Assembly: GCA_002335605.1 (NCBI GenBank)
Contig: BEDY01000001.1
Location: forward strand, 2,852,001-2,916,000
DNA from: Prillingera fragicola
Lineage: Eukaryota; Basidiomycota; Tremellomycetes; Trichosporonales; Trichosporonaceae
Length of the DNA: 64,000 nucleotides
Direction: 5' to 3'
A model generated the notes under the pieces. That model saw only the letters and a list, made by a program, of their open reading frames with translations. It had not been told where the DNA came from and did no database searches. Below, piece after piece: positions 44,452-58,400 of this stretch. Made by a program: the position numbers and the translations under genes. How positions within the stretch are numbered: position 1 is the stretch's first letter; each line of letters opens with the position of its first letter.

Positions 44452-47061
44452 CTATGGCGAGCATTGTCCCGGGCAGAATGTTGTTTGTAGCCCAGTATCC
44501 ATGGCGTGCTTTGCAATGATTGCGGTGAAGGTCCCATTTGGGACGACCCAGTCTTGCTGCACAGTGTCCCAGATAGACACGTCGTAGCGTGACACGTTAA
44601 ATGCCACAGTCTCAGTCTCATTTGGCTTAACCTTGACTCGATCAAAGTCTCGCAGCACCCGCACTGGCTCATCGGCACTTGCAGGGAAGGAGAGGTACAG
44701 CTGCGGAGCATCATGCCCCGTCACTGACCCATTGTTGGTGACCTCAACAGTAATGTTCCAGCGGGGAACGTGCAGTGCTGCGGTCATAAACCGGCCCACG
44801 GGCGTCCCCTCAGAGTTGTTGGCAAACACAAGTTGGAGATCATCACGCTCGGTAACGTTCGAGTCTGCCGAGGTGGCATTCATATCGAGAGACGAACTGT
44901 TCGAGTCGAGGTGATTGATGACGATGTGCGAGTAAGAAAAGTTTGTATAACTCAGCCCAAAACCAAACGGGAACCGTGGTGTAATGTTCTGGGCGAGGAA
45001 GTGACGGTAGTCAATGTTCAGACCTTCCTTGTAGTCGACATTAGGCTCAGGTCCCCCCGGGTCGCCGATCGCGGCAGCATAGTCAGACGTTTTGCGGGCA
45101 ATCGTGTAAGGAAGTCGGCCGGATGGGTTACGGTGACCGTAGAGCACGTCGACGAGCGCGTTGCCCGACTCTTGACCGGGTAGACCGGCCCACAGCACGG
45201 CTGTAACGTTCGGGTGCTCAATCCACGACTCCATGTCGATGGGTCCCACCGAGTGGACGACGACGATCGTATTGTTGTTGACAGCGGCAACAGCCTTGAC
45301 GAGCTCATCGCCATTATTCCACGCTGAAATGTTCTTTCGATCCCCTGCGTTGCCGTCAAACGTTCCGTACGCTTCGCCAGAGTCTGCGCTGATGCCGACA
45401 ATTGCCATGTCGGTATAGTTTGCAGCCTCAGCAGCGCCGGCCACCTCCCAGTCCTGGAACCACCAGTCAATGTTTGTCCTGTCCTTGCGCGCTCGTTGCG
45501 AGATGGCTTGGAATGGGTCGATGAGATATGGGAACTCTGCTGTGCCGCTGCCCCAAGCCATAGCTAGTGTCCCAGAATATCCAATCCTGTCATTGAAAAA
45601 GTTTGGGCCGCGGGACGACGGTGCAAGATCTGAACCGATGAGGGCCATCGACAGCGGCTTTTTCAACGGCAGGGTGTGGTTGATGTTCTTGAGCAGAACA
45701 GTCGAAGCCGCCCCAATATCGCGAATGAGCACATCATGATGTCCTTGCACATCGATGTGCGAGTTGTTGGCACCCCCTCGATTCCACGAGTCAAAATTGA
45801 CTGCCGGGTGTCCCTTGTCCTGTCCGACAAGATGCCACGCCGCGATAATGCGGTGGGCCATGTCGTCGAGTCGGTCCATCGAGACGCTGCCATTGGTGAC
45901 AGCTTGTACGAGGTTTTTGCCCCAGTAACTGGTCTTGCCCTTGTCCATCCCAATATCGCCCGGCATGGTCATATCCAGCCCGTTGATAGCAGACTGGACA
46001 CCCGAGTGTTGAGCATCCCAGTCTGACATGACGTAGCCTCCAAAGCCAAAGTCGGTCTTCAGAATACCATTCAATGTTTTCTGTGCGTCAGTAATGCAAA
46101 CCTCAAACACTCACGGAATTCTGACACGCCCAACTACCGTTGATCAAGTTGTACGAGCACATGACTGACGCGACGTCTGCTTGCACTGCGCGCAAAAACG
46201 GATGTGAATAGACCTCGCGCATTGTACGATCATCGAGGTTGGATGACGAGGTCGTTCGGTCTCGTTCCTGCTCCTGGGCGACAAAATGCTTGACACTGGG
46301 AGATGAGCTCCGCATCCTTTGTGAGACTCACGTTGCTTGAACTCCAACCTTCTGAAGTCCCCTCACGGTCTCGTATGTTGCCCAGCCTGCAAGATAGGGA
46401 TCACCTCCGAAACCCTCCCAGCTGCGGCCTCCATTTGGCGTGCGCATGATGTTCGTCATCGGGCTGAGCGCGACGTGGACGCCCTTGTCGCGAAACTCTT
46501 CTCCCATCGCCTTTCCCCGGTTATACATGAGCTTCTTATCAAAGCTGCGTCGTGTAAGTGCAAGTTACACAACTGTACTCACGTTGACGCGACGTTGATC
46601 CCAGCGGGGAAGGCAGAAACACGGTCTGCGAACCGGATTCCCAATGGCGAGTCTTGCAGACACAGCCCAGTCCAGTTGTGTGCGGGCACAGGTGGAGTGT
46701 TGCCCACGCACCGGTCGGTCATCCATCCCGATCCAGTGACCAGCATGACTTTTTCCTCGAGGGTCCAATTGCTCAAAAACGTCGCGGCCTTGGTGTGAGC
46801 AGTCTGCCATCGCGGAGAGAAACCCGCGGTGGCGTTGACTGGCGCTGGGATGGTCTCGCTCAAGTAGCCAGGTGGGACTTTGCAGAACTTGCATTCTGCC
46901 AAGACAGGCGGTGTGTTTCTGTGACGTTGCGGTACAAAGACGGCGAGCAGTACGATGAAGGGGATGGCGAGGACCACGGCCAAAGTCACTAGCGCCCATC
47001 TCTTAGGGTGCTTGACGGCCGGTATCTGGGAACGGTTCATTGGGCGTTGTACGTTGAACAT
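44452..47061 (-). CDS. GH3 beta-glucosidase with N-terminal membrane anchor
   Basis: Four exons: 46583-47061, 46332-46544, 46115-46295 and 44452-46080, with introns of 34-38 nt; 833 aa. GH3 signatures: the N-terminal barrel with VTGSGWMTDRCVGN, SPLGIRF, NGGRSWEGFGGDPYLAG and KHFVAQEQ, then the nucleophile Asp in GGYVMSDWDAQHSG (D311). Next come the alpha/beta sandwich (VLLKNINHTLPLKK) and a C-terminal fibronectin III-like domain (VTNNGSVTGHDAPQLYLSFP). Residues 22-43 form a hydrophobic helix after a basic stretch (VKHPKRW) with no cleavage site, so it is a type II membrane protein with the enzyme facing out. Like the multicopper oxidase in this window it is tethered instead of freely secreted. 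The likely role is hydrolysis of cello- or beta-glucan oligosaccharides at the surface. ATG 47040 is an alternative start. It converges with the receptor-like gene (116 bp between stops). Confidence 0.95.
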
Positions 47062-48455
47062 TGAGTATTATTTTAAGTGCCGTCCATCGTCGTTGCAGTA
47101 TTCTGTACACGAGAATAGTGTGCAGAAGGACAAGTTGTACGAGTAGCCAATATGCACCGCCATGCAACACGCGCAACACATTAGGTGCCGTGGGTGTTGT
47201 TGATCCGTCAACAGCCAGACGTCAACAGCCAGGGGCCACGAGTCCGCGGCGGCCACCAGCCCATGATTGTACGGCATACTGTCGGCCCGCTGCGGCCAAC
47301 TCTTGCCTGTTTTAGCTACCTCCCCGGGTCAGGGCGGCCCCGTAGCCACTTGATTGTATGCAGCTTTATGGCAGCAGCTCTGCAAAGCCTCTGCCGAGCT
47401 GCCAAAGCTGAAGATGCATTCAGGTCAGTTCAGGTCGCAGAAGGGGAACAGGAGTCAAAGATGCCGACAAGCTGCCGACAGGTTAGCATCCGGATCCTGG
47501 AACTGCCTGGGCAAGGAAGAAGCAACGACAGCAAACTTGAGCTGGCAGATGTCGATTGATTCTTGTCAACCGCCGTCGCCGCTGGCCAACGTCTTCTGCA
47601 GTCACTACTGTTTTATTACAACTTTTAATACATACCACTTCATCTCACCACACACTCTGCACAGTTCGGCATTCAACGAGCATTTGCCAGCAAGTGCATT
47701 CGGCGCGCTTCACCCCGCTATACCGCTACCCTTTGCCCGCCCCAGGGTCCACACGCGATTTAGCAGCAGCGAGACAGCTTGGTTTCCGTATCCACTTCTT
47801 TCCAACACATCTTTTCTAGTGCATCACCCTTCGTCTCAACCTCTGTCAAGGCGCGTACGCACGATTGGCCTTGAGATTGGCACGAGCTCTGGCTCGAAAC
47901 TGGGTAAGTGCGTCATGTGCGTCGACTTGCGTCGGTGTCGCGTCGACTACTGTTTTGGAACGTGGACGCGACCCAGGTTGAGAGTTGGAGACTACGCAAC
48001 AGCACGGGCACTGTCTCAGCGTACCTCTTATTCATTCTGGCTCGACGCCTCTGGCGTGTGTAGTTGCTGCTCCCTGTTCTCGGCTTTGCGCGAGTACGCT
48101 TGATGGTCACCGTCGAGCAGCACCGTGCGAGCCGTCCCTAGCCCCGCTGTGGCCGCCCGCTCCCTTTCGCGTCCAGAGTCCCCACCCTCATTCATTCATT
48201 CCTCGTCCCCTCTTCTGAGTCTCTCCTGGTCTATCTACTCGTTCTTTTGGGACTGACTTTCCCAGCCTGGATCAGTAACCCAGCCAACGAAGGGGTTCAC
48301 GCATGACGGTCTAGGACGACCATTTACCAACACCACCCTCCCACGCCTACACAGCCAAGGAATCGACGCCTGCACAGCAGAGGAAACGAGGCGCCGTTGC
48401 GACCACGCACGCCAAATCCTTTAGCCCTCGCCCCCTTCCAGTGTCCGTCGCCGAC
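47062..48455. promoter_or_regulatory. Divergent promoter: GH3 gene and 860-aa gene, with a possible leader intron
   Basis: 1.4 kb without a supported protein gene. On the plus strand a GTAAGT donor at 47904 and a CTGACTTTCCCAG end at 48265 could frame a 362-nt leader intron for the gene at 48456, flanked by CT-rich leader sequence. This resembles the inferred actin leader intron. Confidence 0.4.
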
Positions 48456-51079
48456 ATGACTGGCAGACGAGGGCCACCCCGGAATACAAAGGGGCCAATA
48501 GCTCCGACGGCGGCGGCATCCCATCGCCTGCTCACGCCGCAGACCTTTACATTGATAGCAAGCTGGCGCGGCCAGTTGCTTATCTGCACGGTTGTCCTGG
48601 TTGTCGGTGCCATCTACTTTGTTGTCCGCGAGCCTGTCCGACAATGGCGCCGACGACAGCGCGAGCGCATCAGTCGTGCCCTCACAGAAGAGCTCATTGC
48701 TGCAGAGACGAAGGCGTCGGCCAGCCCTGCTGGCGACGAAAAGGACCAAGCGGGTCCTAGCACAGGCTCGTCGACCGCCGTGGCGCACAAGCTCACGGCC
48801 CGCGAGCGCGGAAGAGAGAGGCGAAAGGAGACCAAGAAACACAAGCACCTCCTACGGGCCAGCGCTCCAAGCACGGCAGCCAACTCTGGCGAAGGCTCCC
48901 TTGCCTCTACTAGCTCGGCTGCCTCTGTCGAGAGCTCGCCCGCATTCTCTCCCCTCAAGCTCACGGATACCGTCCCGTCGGTGGCGTCCCAGATCAACAA
49001 CGCAGAGTCCAGCTCGGCATTGACTCCGCGAGCGCCCGTACAGCCTTACACCGAGGTCACCATTTCGCTCGAGTCGTCGGCATCCGAGGCCGAAATAATC
49101 GCATCTCCCCCCATCTTGGATTCCACTTCACCAATGACACCCTCTCAACCCAATGTCTGGAACCTCCAGTCGCCCATTGCGGAACCATCGCGACTAACCC
49201 CGCCAGGTGCGGACTCGCTCGAGGTGTCAACCGATGGCGGCGAGACGTCGGAGCATCCCGACAGCGACCCTGGCCGAGCAGTGTACAGTCCGCTCATCAA
49301 TGATCACCGTCTGCATTCGGCCATTCCAGAGGAGGCGTACATGCCGATGAGCAGCAAGAGGAAGAAGCGAAAGTCCAAGGCCCGCTCAACTTCTGAACGC
49401 CCTGCAGAAGCACCAGCACACCCCATGGGCCGCTCCATCAACTTGTCCTCGGACAGCATGTCTTCACCCAGCCTATCACAAATGTCGTTGGCGACGCCTG
49501 GATCACCTTCAACGCCACGGCGGCGACGAAAGACGAGCATCGCTGGTGTGCCCATGACACCGGCTCTTGAGTTGTTGCTCGGTAACCACGAGCGCACAAT
49601 AGATTCTCTGCGCGCAGAGATTGGGCACGCAAAGGCCGAGGAGAGCAAGGCCCGGGACGACGAGGTGCGAGCGAGGGAGGAGCTGCGCAGGTCTCGAGCA
49701 ACCGAAGATCGGATGCGCTCAGATTATGAGCGTGCGCGCAAAACGCGCGACCGGGCAGAGACTGAGAACCGGCGGCTGGAAAACGAGGTGAGTACTTTAC
49801 AGTTGTGTTGGGTTGTGCTGACTAGTAGATCATGTTGATGCGTAGCCGCTTTGACACGCTCACGTACATGTACCACTCCGTGTGCAACCGTTTGCGTGAG
49901 CTCGAGATGGGCCGCGACGCTGGTGGACCGCACCACTCTCCTCACCCCCACGGCCTTTCACCCCATCCCCATGGACCCTCGAATCACTCGCACATGTCGA
50001 GCCCTCAGCTTGGCACGCCGTTCATCTCCTTTCCCCAGGCCAGCCCTGGTCCCCCGATGGGCTACTTTCCCTACATGAATGGCGGCGCGATGTACTCGCC
50101 AGCTGCGGCACACGGGTTTGCTCCACCAGGTGCCCACTCGCCTTCACCGTATCGTCGCATGGAAGGGACGGCCAGCAATGGCGACCTGCTTGCAGGCCCG
50201 TTGACTCCGGGCCTGAGTGCGCCGTCGACCATGCCGACGCCGCCCATCCCCTCGGCTGCGGTGCCGTCCTACCCGTCCGACTTGTCCCTCGCGCTCTCAG
50301 CTGCCACCCCGTCATCCACGACCGGCACGACCGGTACGTCAGAGTCGAATGGCTTGTCAGCTGCCGAGGTGCGGCGGCTGCACATTGCGTCATCGGTGCT
50401 GAAGAAGAAGAGCAAGCCCGCCGAAGCTTCTGAGAGCGGCGACTCGAACGCCCAGTCTGGGAGCAGCAAGGAGGGAGTAGCACCCTCTGCAGGCGACGCG
50501 CCTACCTCTGATGCCTCGCCGCGAGGTCTGGGCTTGGGTCTCGGCATAAGCCAGCTTGCGAATGTGCCCTCTGCCTTTCCGTCTGCAGGGGAGCAGCAGT
50601 CTCCCAAAGCGCCCTCCAAAAAGCACTCTGGGTGCTCGTCCTCATCTGGGGCGTCGTCTGCCGAGCTCGGCCGACACATTCTCATCACGCCCTCGAACGC
50701 CGAAGTCTTCCACCGCACAGGCCGCGCCCCGGACTCTCTGACCGGCGTGACCCCGAACGGCAACGGTGTATTCACGCAAGAGCCCGAGGAGCATGTCGAC
50801 GATGACCAGAACGACGCCGCTTGCGCCATTGATACCACCACTACTACTAAATCCTCTACGAAGCAGAATGACTTGAATGACCACCACAACCATCACCACC
50901 ACCACCACAGCAACAACCAAGCCTCGGACGATAGAGACGATACCGACTTTGCACCCATGTTTGCCAGCCTGGCCCACACGCCCGAGCAGCTCGCTGAGAT
51001 TGCGCGGATGAGAGAAGAAGCCATTCGCGAACGCGAGCGCCGGACGCGCGGACGCAGCGCGAGCGCAAACGACCTGTAG
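48456..51079 (+). CDS. Membrane-anchored coiled-coil protein, 860 aa, unknown function
   Basis: Two exons, 48456-49787 and 49829-51079, with a 41-nt intron. Order: a short N terminus, one membrane helix at about 40-57 (LLICTVVLVVGAIYFVV), a strongly basic helix (RQWRRRQRERI), a long Ser/Pro-rich disordered region with basic clusters (SSKRKKRKSKARS, TPRRRRKTS), a coiled coil at about 375-475 (EKA/RAR heptads ending NRLRELEMG), then a His/Pro/Ser-rich tail with HSPHPHGLSPHPHGPSNHSH. A further His run (HHNHHHHHH) lies near residue 800. The C terminus is another charged helix (EQLAEIARMREEAIRERERR). The plan is that of an ER- or nuclear-envelope-anchored tether, but no family is recognised. The start is the first ATG; the open frame upstream has only GTG. 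Confidence 0.8.
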
Positions 51080-52423
51080 CCCACCATCTCACCCATTCAT
51101 ACCCTTTGCTCCCTCACCGGCGACGGCGACTGATTTGTGATGCACGACATAACAAACGTCTACCTCGTCGAGACGGCTTTGACTTCTGGCATGTACACTG
51201 TCTCAACATTTTCCTCGCGTTCCCTCCCATAGACCCGAAGGGACTGCTGGAACTCCATAGCGCGTCCATTTTGCGTTGCTGAGTGTGCAGTTGCCACCCG
51301 GCTAGTTATGCACTATTGTCGCATAGACATTGCACAGCCTGTGAAGGGCATCTGATCTGAGTCTACAATTATAACAACTGTCCCTACCGAGGCTGTTACA
51401 ACCATGCTTGCACAATTACTCAGGTGCCACATGCCACAGGCCACAGGCCACACAGATACCACACTACTAGTCAGAAAGCCATCTCACTCAGTGTGAAGAC
51501 ACTCCCCGACGGGGACGACGAAAGCCATTGGGCGTTTGAGGCGTCAGGCGTTTTGGCCATTGACCCATAGGCCAGAGGAGATTGAGGGAAACAATCCGTG
51601 CCTCTGGGTCGTCGCTGGAACCTGGTGTCGAGGCTACACGGCCTACACTTGGCTTTTGTGGTTGTTTGGTCCCTGAATTTTAGTCGTTACCCCTTCGGCC
51701 ACCCCCAACTGGTCAAAACGATCGCCCTTTGGACTTTCTGGTGAGTTTGGTCGTCTGGGTGGGTGACTTTGCTGTGAAAAAGGTACGGCGGTGCGAGATT
51801 GCGGGGGTGCAAGCTCCGCTGTAGGATGGGAACAAAGGCAGGCAGAAGATAGAATGGCTTACGAGGAGGAAGGGGCGTGAGAGGTCAAGGGTGCACTGCC
51901 TTTTGGTACCGGGTAAAGGGACATTGTATTTTGTAGTTGGGGAGCTATTACAAACTCGGGATCAATTTATTTACACAGCTTTGTAAATGAGCTCGCGTGG
52001 CATGTCAAAAAGTGCTAATGCACGCTGGCAAAGTCAGGCACGCACACCACGAAGGCATTCCCTGTCTACGGTTGTCCCTTCCCTGCTGGCCTGCACACGG
52101 GGCAGGCAATCAATCTGCGTCGACCCATTCCTCCTTCTCTCATCTCCACTTGTCTGCGACGTCAGTCTCTACGACTAGCAAGGTGCATAGACATAGACAC
52201 GCACCCCAGCAACCTTTTTCCCTTTGTACAGCAAAGAGCCACTCTTTGGTGTGGGGACAACGACAACTAGAAACGACGCCAGCCGAAATCTCAGAGGCCA
52301 AGCAATCCAAACAACAAAGTCACATCACTCTTTAACCTCACGCAACACTACCACTTGGCCTTTACGACTAGACACGACTCGACCATTCCGACAGCCCCTC
52401 TGGCCCCGGCCTACACTGGCAAA
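51080..52423. other. Intergenic 1.3 kb before the chitin synthase
   Basis: No supported gene. It holds the 3' UTR of the 860-aa gene and the chitin synthase promoter and leader. The open frame entering the chitin synthase from 52355 lacks an ATG until 52424. Confidence 0.45.
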
Positions 52424-55400
52424 ATGGCAACCTCCAACCCGTTCCCGCCATCACAGGCGGCACGGTACACCGACCTCCGATCTCTGATCACCACAGCAGA
52501 GGGCAACAGTGCTGGTGACGATGCCGCTGGCGGCTCCCGTACCGTCTACCCTTCCGAGGATACCATCTCAGCTCTCCTCCACGCCCGCGCTCGCGCAGAG
52601 CTCCCTTACACCCGCATCTCGCCTTCCGGCACCGACTACATTGTCGTCAACCCCTTGCGCATGCTCCAGTGCCTCAACGATGAGAATCGCCGAGGCTACG
52701 CAGAAGACATTGACCGCACCGATGGCGGCATGACCAACGACCCTCGTCAGCCTAGTGTATACGAGCTCGCTGGTCGTGTCTGGCTCCTCATGACCCGCCA
52801 GCGCGAGTGCCAGACTGTAGTTTATCAGTATGTCGACGCTACATCGTTTGGCCACCTTTTGGATGCTAACTGATCGTCCACAGTGGTCTCACAGGGTCTG
52901 GTAAATCGACCAGCTCTCGCCACCTCACAACTCAAATTCTCGAGCTCTCTACCACCACCAAGGCGCAGCGCAGACTTTCGGTTCAGGTCTCGCACTTGCT
53001 CACCCTTCTCGAGTCCTTTGGCAACTCTAAAACCGCTCTCAACCCTTCCGCCTCCCACCATGGCCGGTACCTCGAGCTCCACTTTTCCCTCGACGGCGAC
53101 CTGTCGGGCGCAAAGGTGCTTGCATTTGGCTTGAACAAGTCACGTCTGGGTAACCTGCACCAGGACGAGCGCACGTTCCACATCTTTTACCAGCTTCTGG
53201 CAGGTGCTAGCCCAGACGAGCGCGAGGAACTCGGTCTCGACGACCCAGACACGTACGCCCTCTTGTCCAGAAGCAACTGCTACCGCCTGCCCGCGGGTCC
53301 ATTCTCCGATGACTCGACACAGCTTGGCGAGCTGCGCGCTTCCTTTGCTGCGCTCGGCTTCAAGGCAAAGCATGTTCGCTCCATCTTTTCCGTCCTCACT
53401 GCTATTCTCCTCCTCTCCAACATTACGTTTACTGATGACCGTGCGACAGGCTCGCTGGGCATGGTCTCTTATGAAGAGCGCACCACTGTCGTCGAGCGCA
53501 ACCTTCTCGTCGACGTCAGTAACCACCTCGGCGTCAACCCTGAGGAGCTCGAGGCGGTCCTCACCAACCGCACAAAGTGGGTCCAGCACGACCTCGCTTC
53601 CGTGTTCCTCGACGCAACTGCCGCCTCTGCACAGCGTGACTCGCTCATGCGCGACTTGTATGCTATCCTGTTTGCGTTCGTTGTCGAAATGGCCAACAAG
53701 CGTCTCGCCCCGGACGCCGACGAGCCTCCTACCCTCCAAATCACCCAGCTCGACCTCCCCGGTCACCAGAGCCGCACGCTTTCGGCAGAGATGGCTGGTG
53801 GACGCCCCAACCTCCTCCAGTCGGCGCCGCTCATCAATGCCATGGGCCAGAACGGCTTCGACGAGTTCACCGTCAATTTCAGCAACGAAATCCTCCACTC
53901 ATACCTCGTCCGCCGTGCGTTCGATGACACCCTCAGCTGGGGAGCTGCCGTTGCCGCCGACGGCATTCGTCTGCCTCCTGTCGTCCCCATGGACAATGCC
54001 GCCTGTGTCGAGCTGCTCCGTGGCGGTCTCCTCGGCTCGCGCAAGCTTGCCAAGAAGCCTCTCGGTGTCATAGGTGTACTCGCCGATGTCGGCGAGCACA
54101 TAAAGGGCGAGGACCGCGAGGACGTCAAGGCGTACACTGTCGTGCGCGCATTGGCATCGACCTTTGGTAGCCACCCCTCGTTTGTCGCGCGCCCAGCTAC
54201 CGGCTTCGGCCCTGCGCCAATGGAGTCGCGCATGTTTGGCATCAACCACTATGCCGGCCAAGTTTCGTACGACTCTAGCGACTTTACGGACGGCAACGCC
54301 GATGTGCTCGACAAGCAGCTTGTGGGCTTGCTGCGCAACTCGGCTGACCCTTTCGTCACCAAGCTCGTTTCGGGCCCCGCTCTTGCGACCGAGGGCCACC
54401 CGCTGGACGAGAACATTGTCGTCGAGGCCCAGGTCTCCGTCACTCCCCTGCGTACTCCTACTCCCATCGTCAACCGCATGGTTGGCACCGACTTTGAGGA
54501 GGACACCAAGTGGCCTATCGACGACTCGGTGCCGCAGCCCGTTGCCAACCAGCTCAACACCGCCCTGGCAACCATGTTCAGCACGATTGACCGCACTCGT
54601 GTCTGGGGCGTCCACTGTATTCGCCCCAATGACAGCGGACACGCCAACTCGTACGACCGTCGCCGCATCAAGGCTCAGGTCCGCAATATGCTCCTGCCCG
54701 AACTGGTCAACCGCTCGCAGGTCGACTATGTCGCCGAATACCCTCTTGCGCAGTTCTGCGTTCGTCATGGCCTTCCATCCCAAGACGCGCACGCCGTCGC
54801 CGAGGACTTTGCCCGCCACCACGGCTGGATACCCGGACCCGACTATGCTATCGGTACCGGCCGCATCTGGCTCGCCTGGGGCCCTTGGCGTGAGCAGGAG
54901 GATCTCCTCCGCTCGACCGAGACTCGGCGTGGCAGCGGCGAGGAGACTCTCACGGACGAGGAAAACCACTATGGCGCGTCGAGCTACGGTCACGGTGGAG
55001 GATACACGCCCCGTGGGGCTAGCCAGGACAACTTCCGGTCCGAGAGTCACGATAATCTCCTCACCCGCCCTTCTACGCGCGGCACTGGCTACGGATATGC
55101 TGACAGCCCCGACCTTGGAGAGAGCCAAGAGTGGCTGGCAAAGGATGGTCCTGACGGTCCTCCCTACAATCCGGCAGACATTGGTCACAACGTTGGCCAC
55201 GTCAACGTCAAGGACAACCCCGCGGCCGCCCAAGATCTCGACGAAAAGGACCGCCGCAAGAACATACCGGGCCGAAAGCGCCACCACACCACAGAGGTTG
55301 TCGCGACGTCGCGCGCGCGCCGCTGGTGGATTCGCATCGTGTGGCTCCTCACTTGGTGGATCCCGAGCTTTTTGCTATCGTGGATTGGCCGCATGAAGCG

Positions 55401-58400
55401 GCCCGACGTGCGTATGGCATGGCGTGAAAAGGTGGCGATTTGCATCATGATTGGCTTCATGTGCGGTACCGTCATCTTTTACATTATTGGATTCGGAGCG
55501 ATTCTCTGTCCCGACAGCGACAAGGCTTGGAATGAGACCGACCTGCGCACGCATCAGGGCGAGACCGACTACTATGCTGCCATTGCTGGATATGTCTACG
55601 ACTTTACCAAGTTTTACAAGGGCGACCACAGCGACTTGAAGGGCTTCTCGACTTCGTCGTCAATGATGCTTGAGTTTGCTGGCAAGGACTTGACAAACTA
55701 CTTCCCCCCGCCGCTGTCTGTTGCCTGTGTTGGTCTCGGCGTCGATTCGTCAATCGTCAACCAGTATGCCAACTTTACGCCTACAGTTGCGTACGCTGTC
55801 CACACCTCAGGTGTCATGCAGACCGACACAGAGTCCAAGCTCGCCTCGGTCGACTGGTACTGGGGCCGCTTGGTGCCCGACCTCAAGGAGTACTACAAGG
55901 GCTACTACGTCTGGGACAAGGGCTCAGTTGCACAGGCTGTCGACGACGACTCGAGCAAGGCATGGGCCATTTACAAGGGCCGTCTTTACGATCTCAGCGA
56001 CTACATTTACACGCAGAAGCAGCACCCGGGCTCGGGCGGACCAAACTACTCGTACTTCAACGACGAGATTGTTTCGCTCTTCCAGACCCAGTCTGGCCAG
56101 GACATTACCGCATCGATGGAGAAGATCTTTGCTGGCATGAGCGCCCAGGAGAAGAGCAACCAGCTCTCGTGCCTCGACAATGCCTACTTCCTCGGTATCA
56201 TGGACTTCCGCAAGTCGGCTCGCTGCACGGTTCAAAACTATCTGCTGCTCGCCTTCTCGGTGTGCCTCATGTCCACTATCTTGGCAAAGTTCCTTGCCGC
56301 GCTTCAGCTGGGCGGCAAGCGCAACCCCGAGTTGCTCGATAAGTTTGTCATTTGCCAGGTCCCTTGTTACACCGAGGGCGAGGAGTCGCTCAAGAAGACT
56401 ATCGATTCGCTCGCTACCCTGCTCTACGACGACAAGCGCAAGCTCATCTTTATCATTTGCGACGGAAACATTGTCGGTGCGGGCAACAACCGCCCCACAC
56501 CCCGCATTGTGCTCGACATTCTTGGCGTTGACCCCAAGCTTGACCCCGAGCCTCTTCTGTTCAAGAGTATCGGTGAGGGCAGCAAGCAGCTCAACTATGG
56601 CAAGATTTACTCGGGTCTTTATGAGCACGAGGGTCACGTCGTACCCTACGTCGTCGTCGTCAAGGTCGGCAAACCTACCGAAACCTCGCGCCCTGGTAAC
56701 CGTGGAAAGCGTGACTCGCAGGTTCTGCTCATGCAGTATCTCAACCGTGTCCACTTTGACGCCCCCATGTGCCCGCTTGAGCTCGAAATCTACCACCAGA
56801 TGCGCAACGTCATTGGCATCGATCCGACTTTCTACGAGTACATCTTCCAAGTCGACGCAGACACGACTGTCATGCCAGAGTCTCTCAACCGGCTCATCTC
56901 GTGTACTTCGGATGACTCGAAGATTATCGGTATCTGTGGAGAAACCAAGGTGGCCAACGAGCGCGAGTCCTTGACGACCATGATCCAGGTGTACGAGTAC
57001 TTTATCTCGCACCACCTGACCAAGGCATTCGAGTCGCTGTTCGGTTCCGTTACGTGTTTGCCCGGTTGTTTCTCAGTCTACCGTATTCGCACGGCCGACA
57101 AGGGCCGCCCCGTCATCATCTCGTCGGTCGTCATTGACGAGTATGCTGAGCCAAACGTCGACACTCTCCACAAGAAGAATCTCTTCTCGCTCGGAGAGGA
57201 CCGGTACCTCACGACGCTCATGATGAAGCACTTCCCTACTTTCAAGATGAAGTTTACTCCGGACGCCGTCGCGCACACTGTCGCTCCCTCACGTTGGAAC
57301 GTTCTGCTGTCGCAGCGTCGTCGTTGGATCAATTCGACTATTCACAACCTTGCTGAACTGCTTTTCCTGCCCGAGATGTGCGGTTTCTGTCTGTTTTCGA
57401 TGCGCTTCATTGTCTTCATCGACTTGCTCGGTACGATTATTCTGCCCGCGACGTTTGTCTACCTTGTGTACCTGGTTGTCATCGTGTCGACCAAACAGGC
57501 AGCGATTCCTTACATTTCGATCGGTATGATTGCCGCCGTCTACGGTCTGCAGGCCATCATCTTTATCCTGAAGCGCGAGTTCATGCTCATTGGCTGGATG
57601 ATTGTCTACATCCTCGCCCTGCCCGTGTACTCGCTCTTCCTTCCTCTCTACTCGTTCTGGTCCATGGACGACTTCTCTTGGGGAACTACGCGTCGTGTCG
57701 TCGGCGAGGGTAACAACAAGATGGTCGTAATCGATGATGACGAGAAGTTTGAGGAGTCGATGATTCCCTACAGGACGTTCAAGGAGTATGAGGCCAACGC
57801 CTGGGAGCAGGCCTCGCTCCATTCGGCCGACGAGGACTATGACTCGGAGGCTGGTCGTACCGAGCGCACTGGCCGTCGCAAGAGGCGCTCGCCTTACGAA
57901 CCCTCAATCAACTCGTCGGCTCCAGGATGGCAGCGCCCCAACTCTGGCTTCACCTCGCCGTCGCGCAACGCTTCGCCCGCACCCTTCCTTGACCCCAACC
58001 AGCGCATGCCCTCTATGGCAGGCCTCAGCGGCTGGGGCGGTAACAGTATGTACGGCTCGCCCTACGCACCGCCCATGGCGCCATTCGCGCCCAACCCGTT
58101 CGACCAGGCTTCGCTGTCGGACGTCTCCCTCCGTCCTCCCACGCTATACCCGCCTGGTCAGTTTGCTGGCGGAACCGCGCCCCGCAACACCATGGCGCCG
58201 TACGGTGCCTTTGACGGCCGGGCATCCGCCTACTCGCTCCCCAGTACCAACAACCCGTACGGTGGCGGCGTCACGCTCGCGCCCAACACGGACGCTGAGC
58301 CGAGTGACGGAACAGTGCTCAGTGTTCTTCGCACCTACCTCAACACTCAGGACCTGATGACTGTGTAAGTCTCTTCTTCCGCTTTATGAGAACCCCGCTG

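Noticed and set aside
47354..48103. 249-codon plus-strand ORF upstream of the 860-aa gene
   Set aside because: Starts with a non-ATG codon, Cys/His/Ser-rich without domain features, and overlaps the inferred leader intron donor at 47904.
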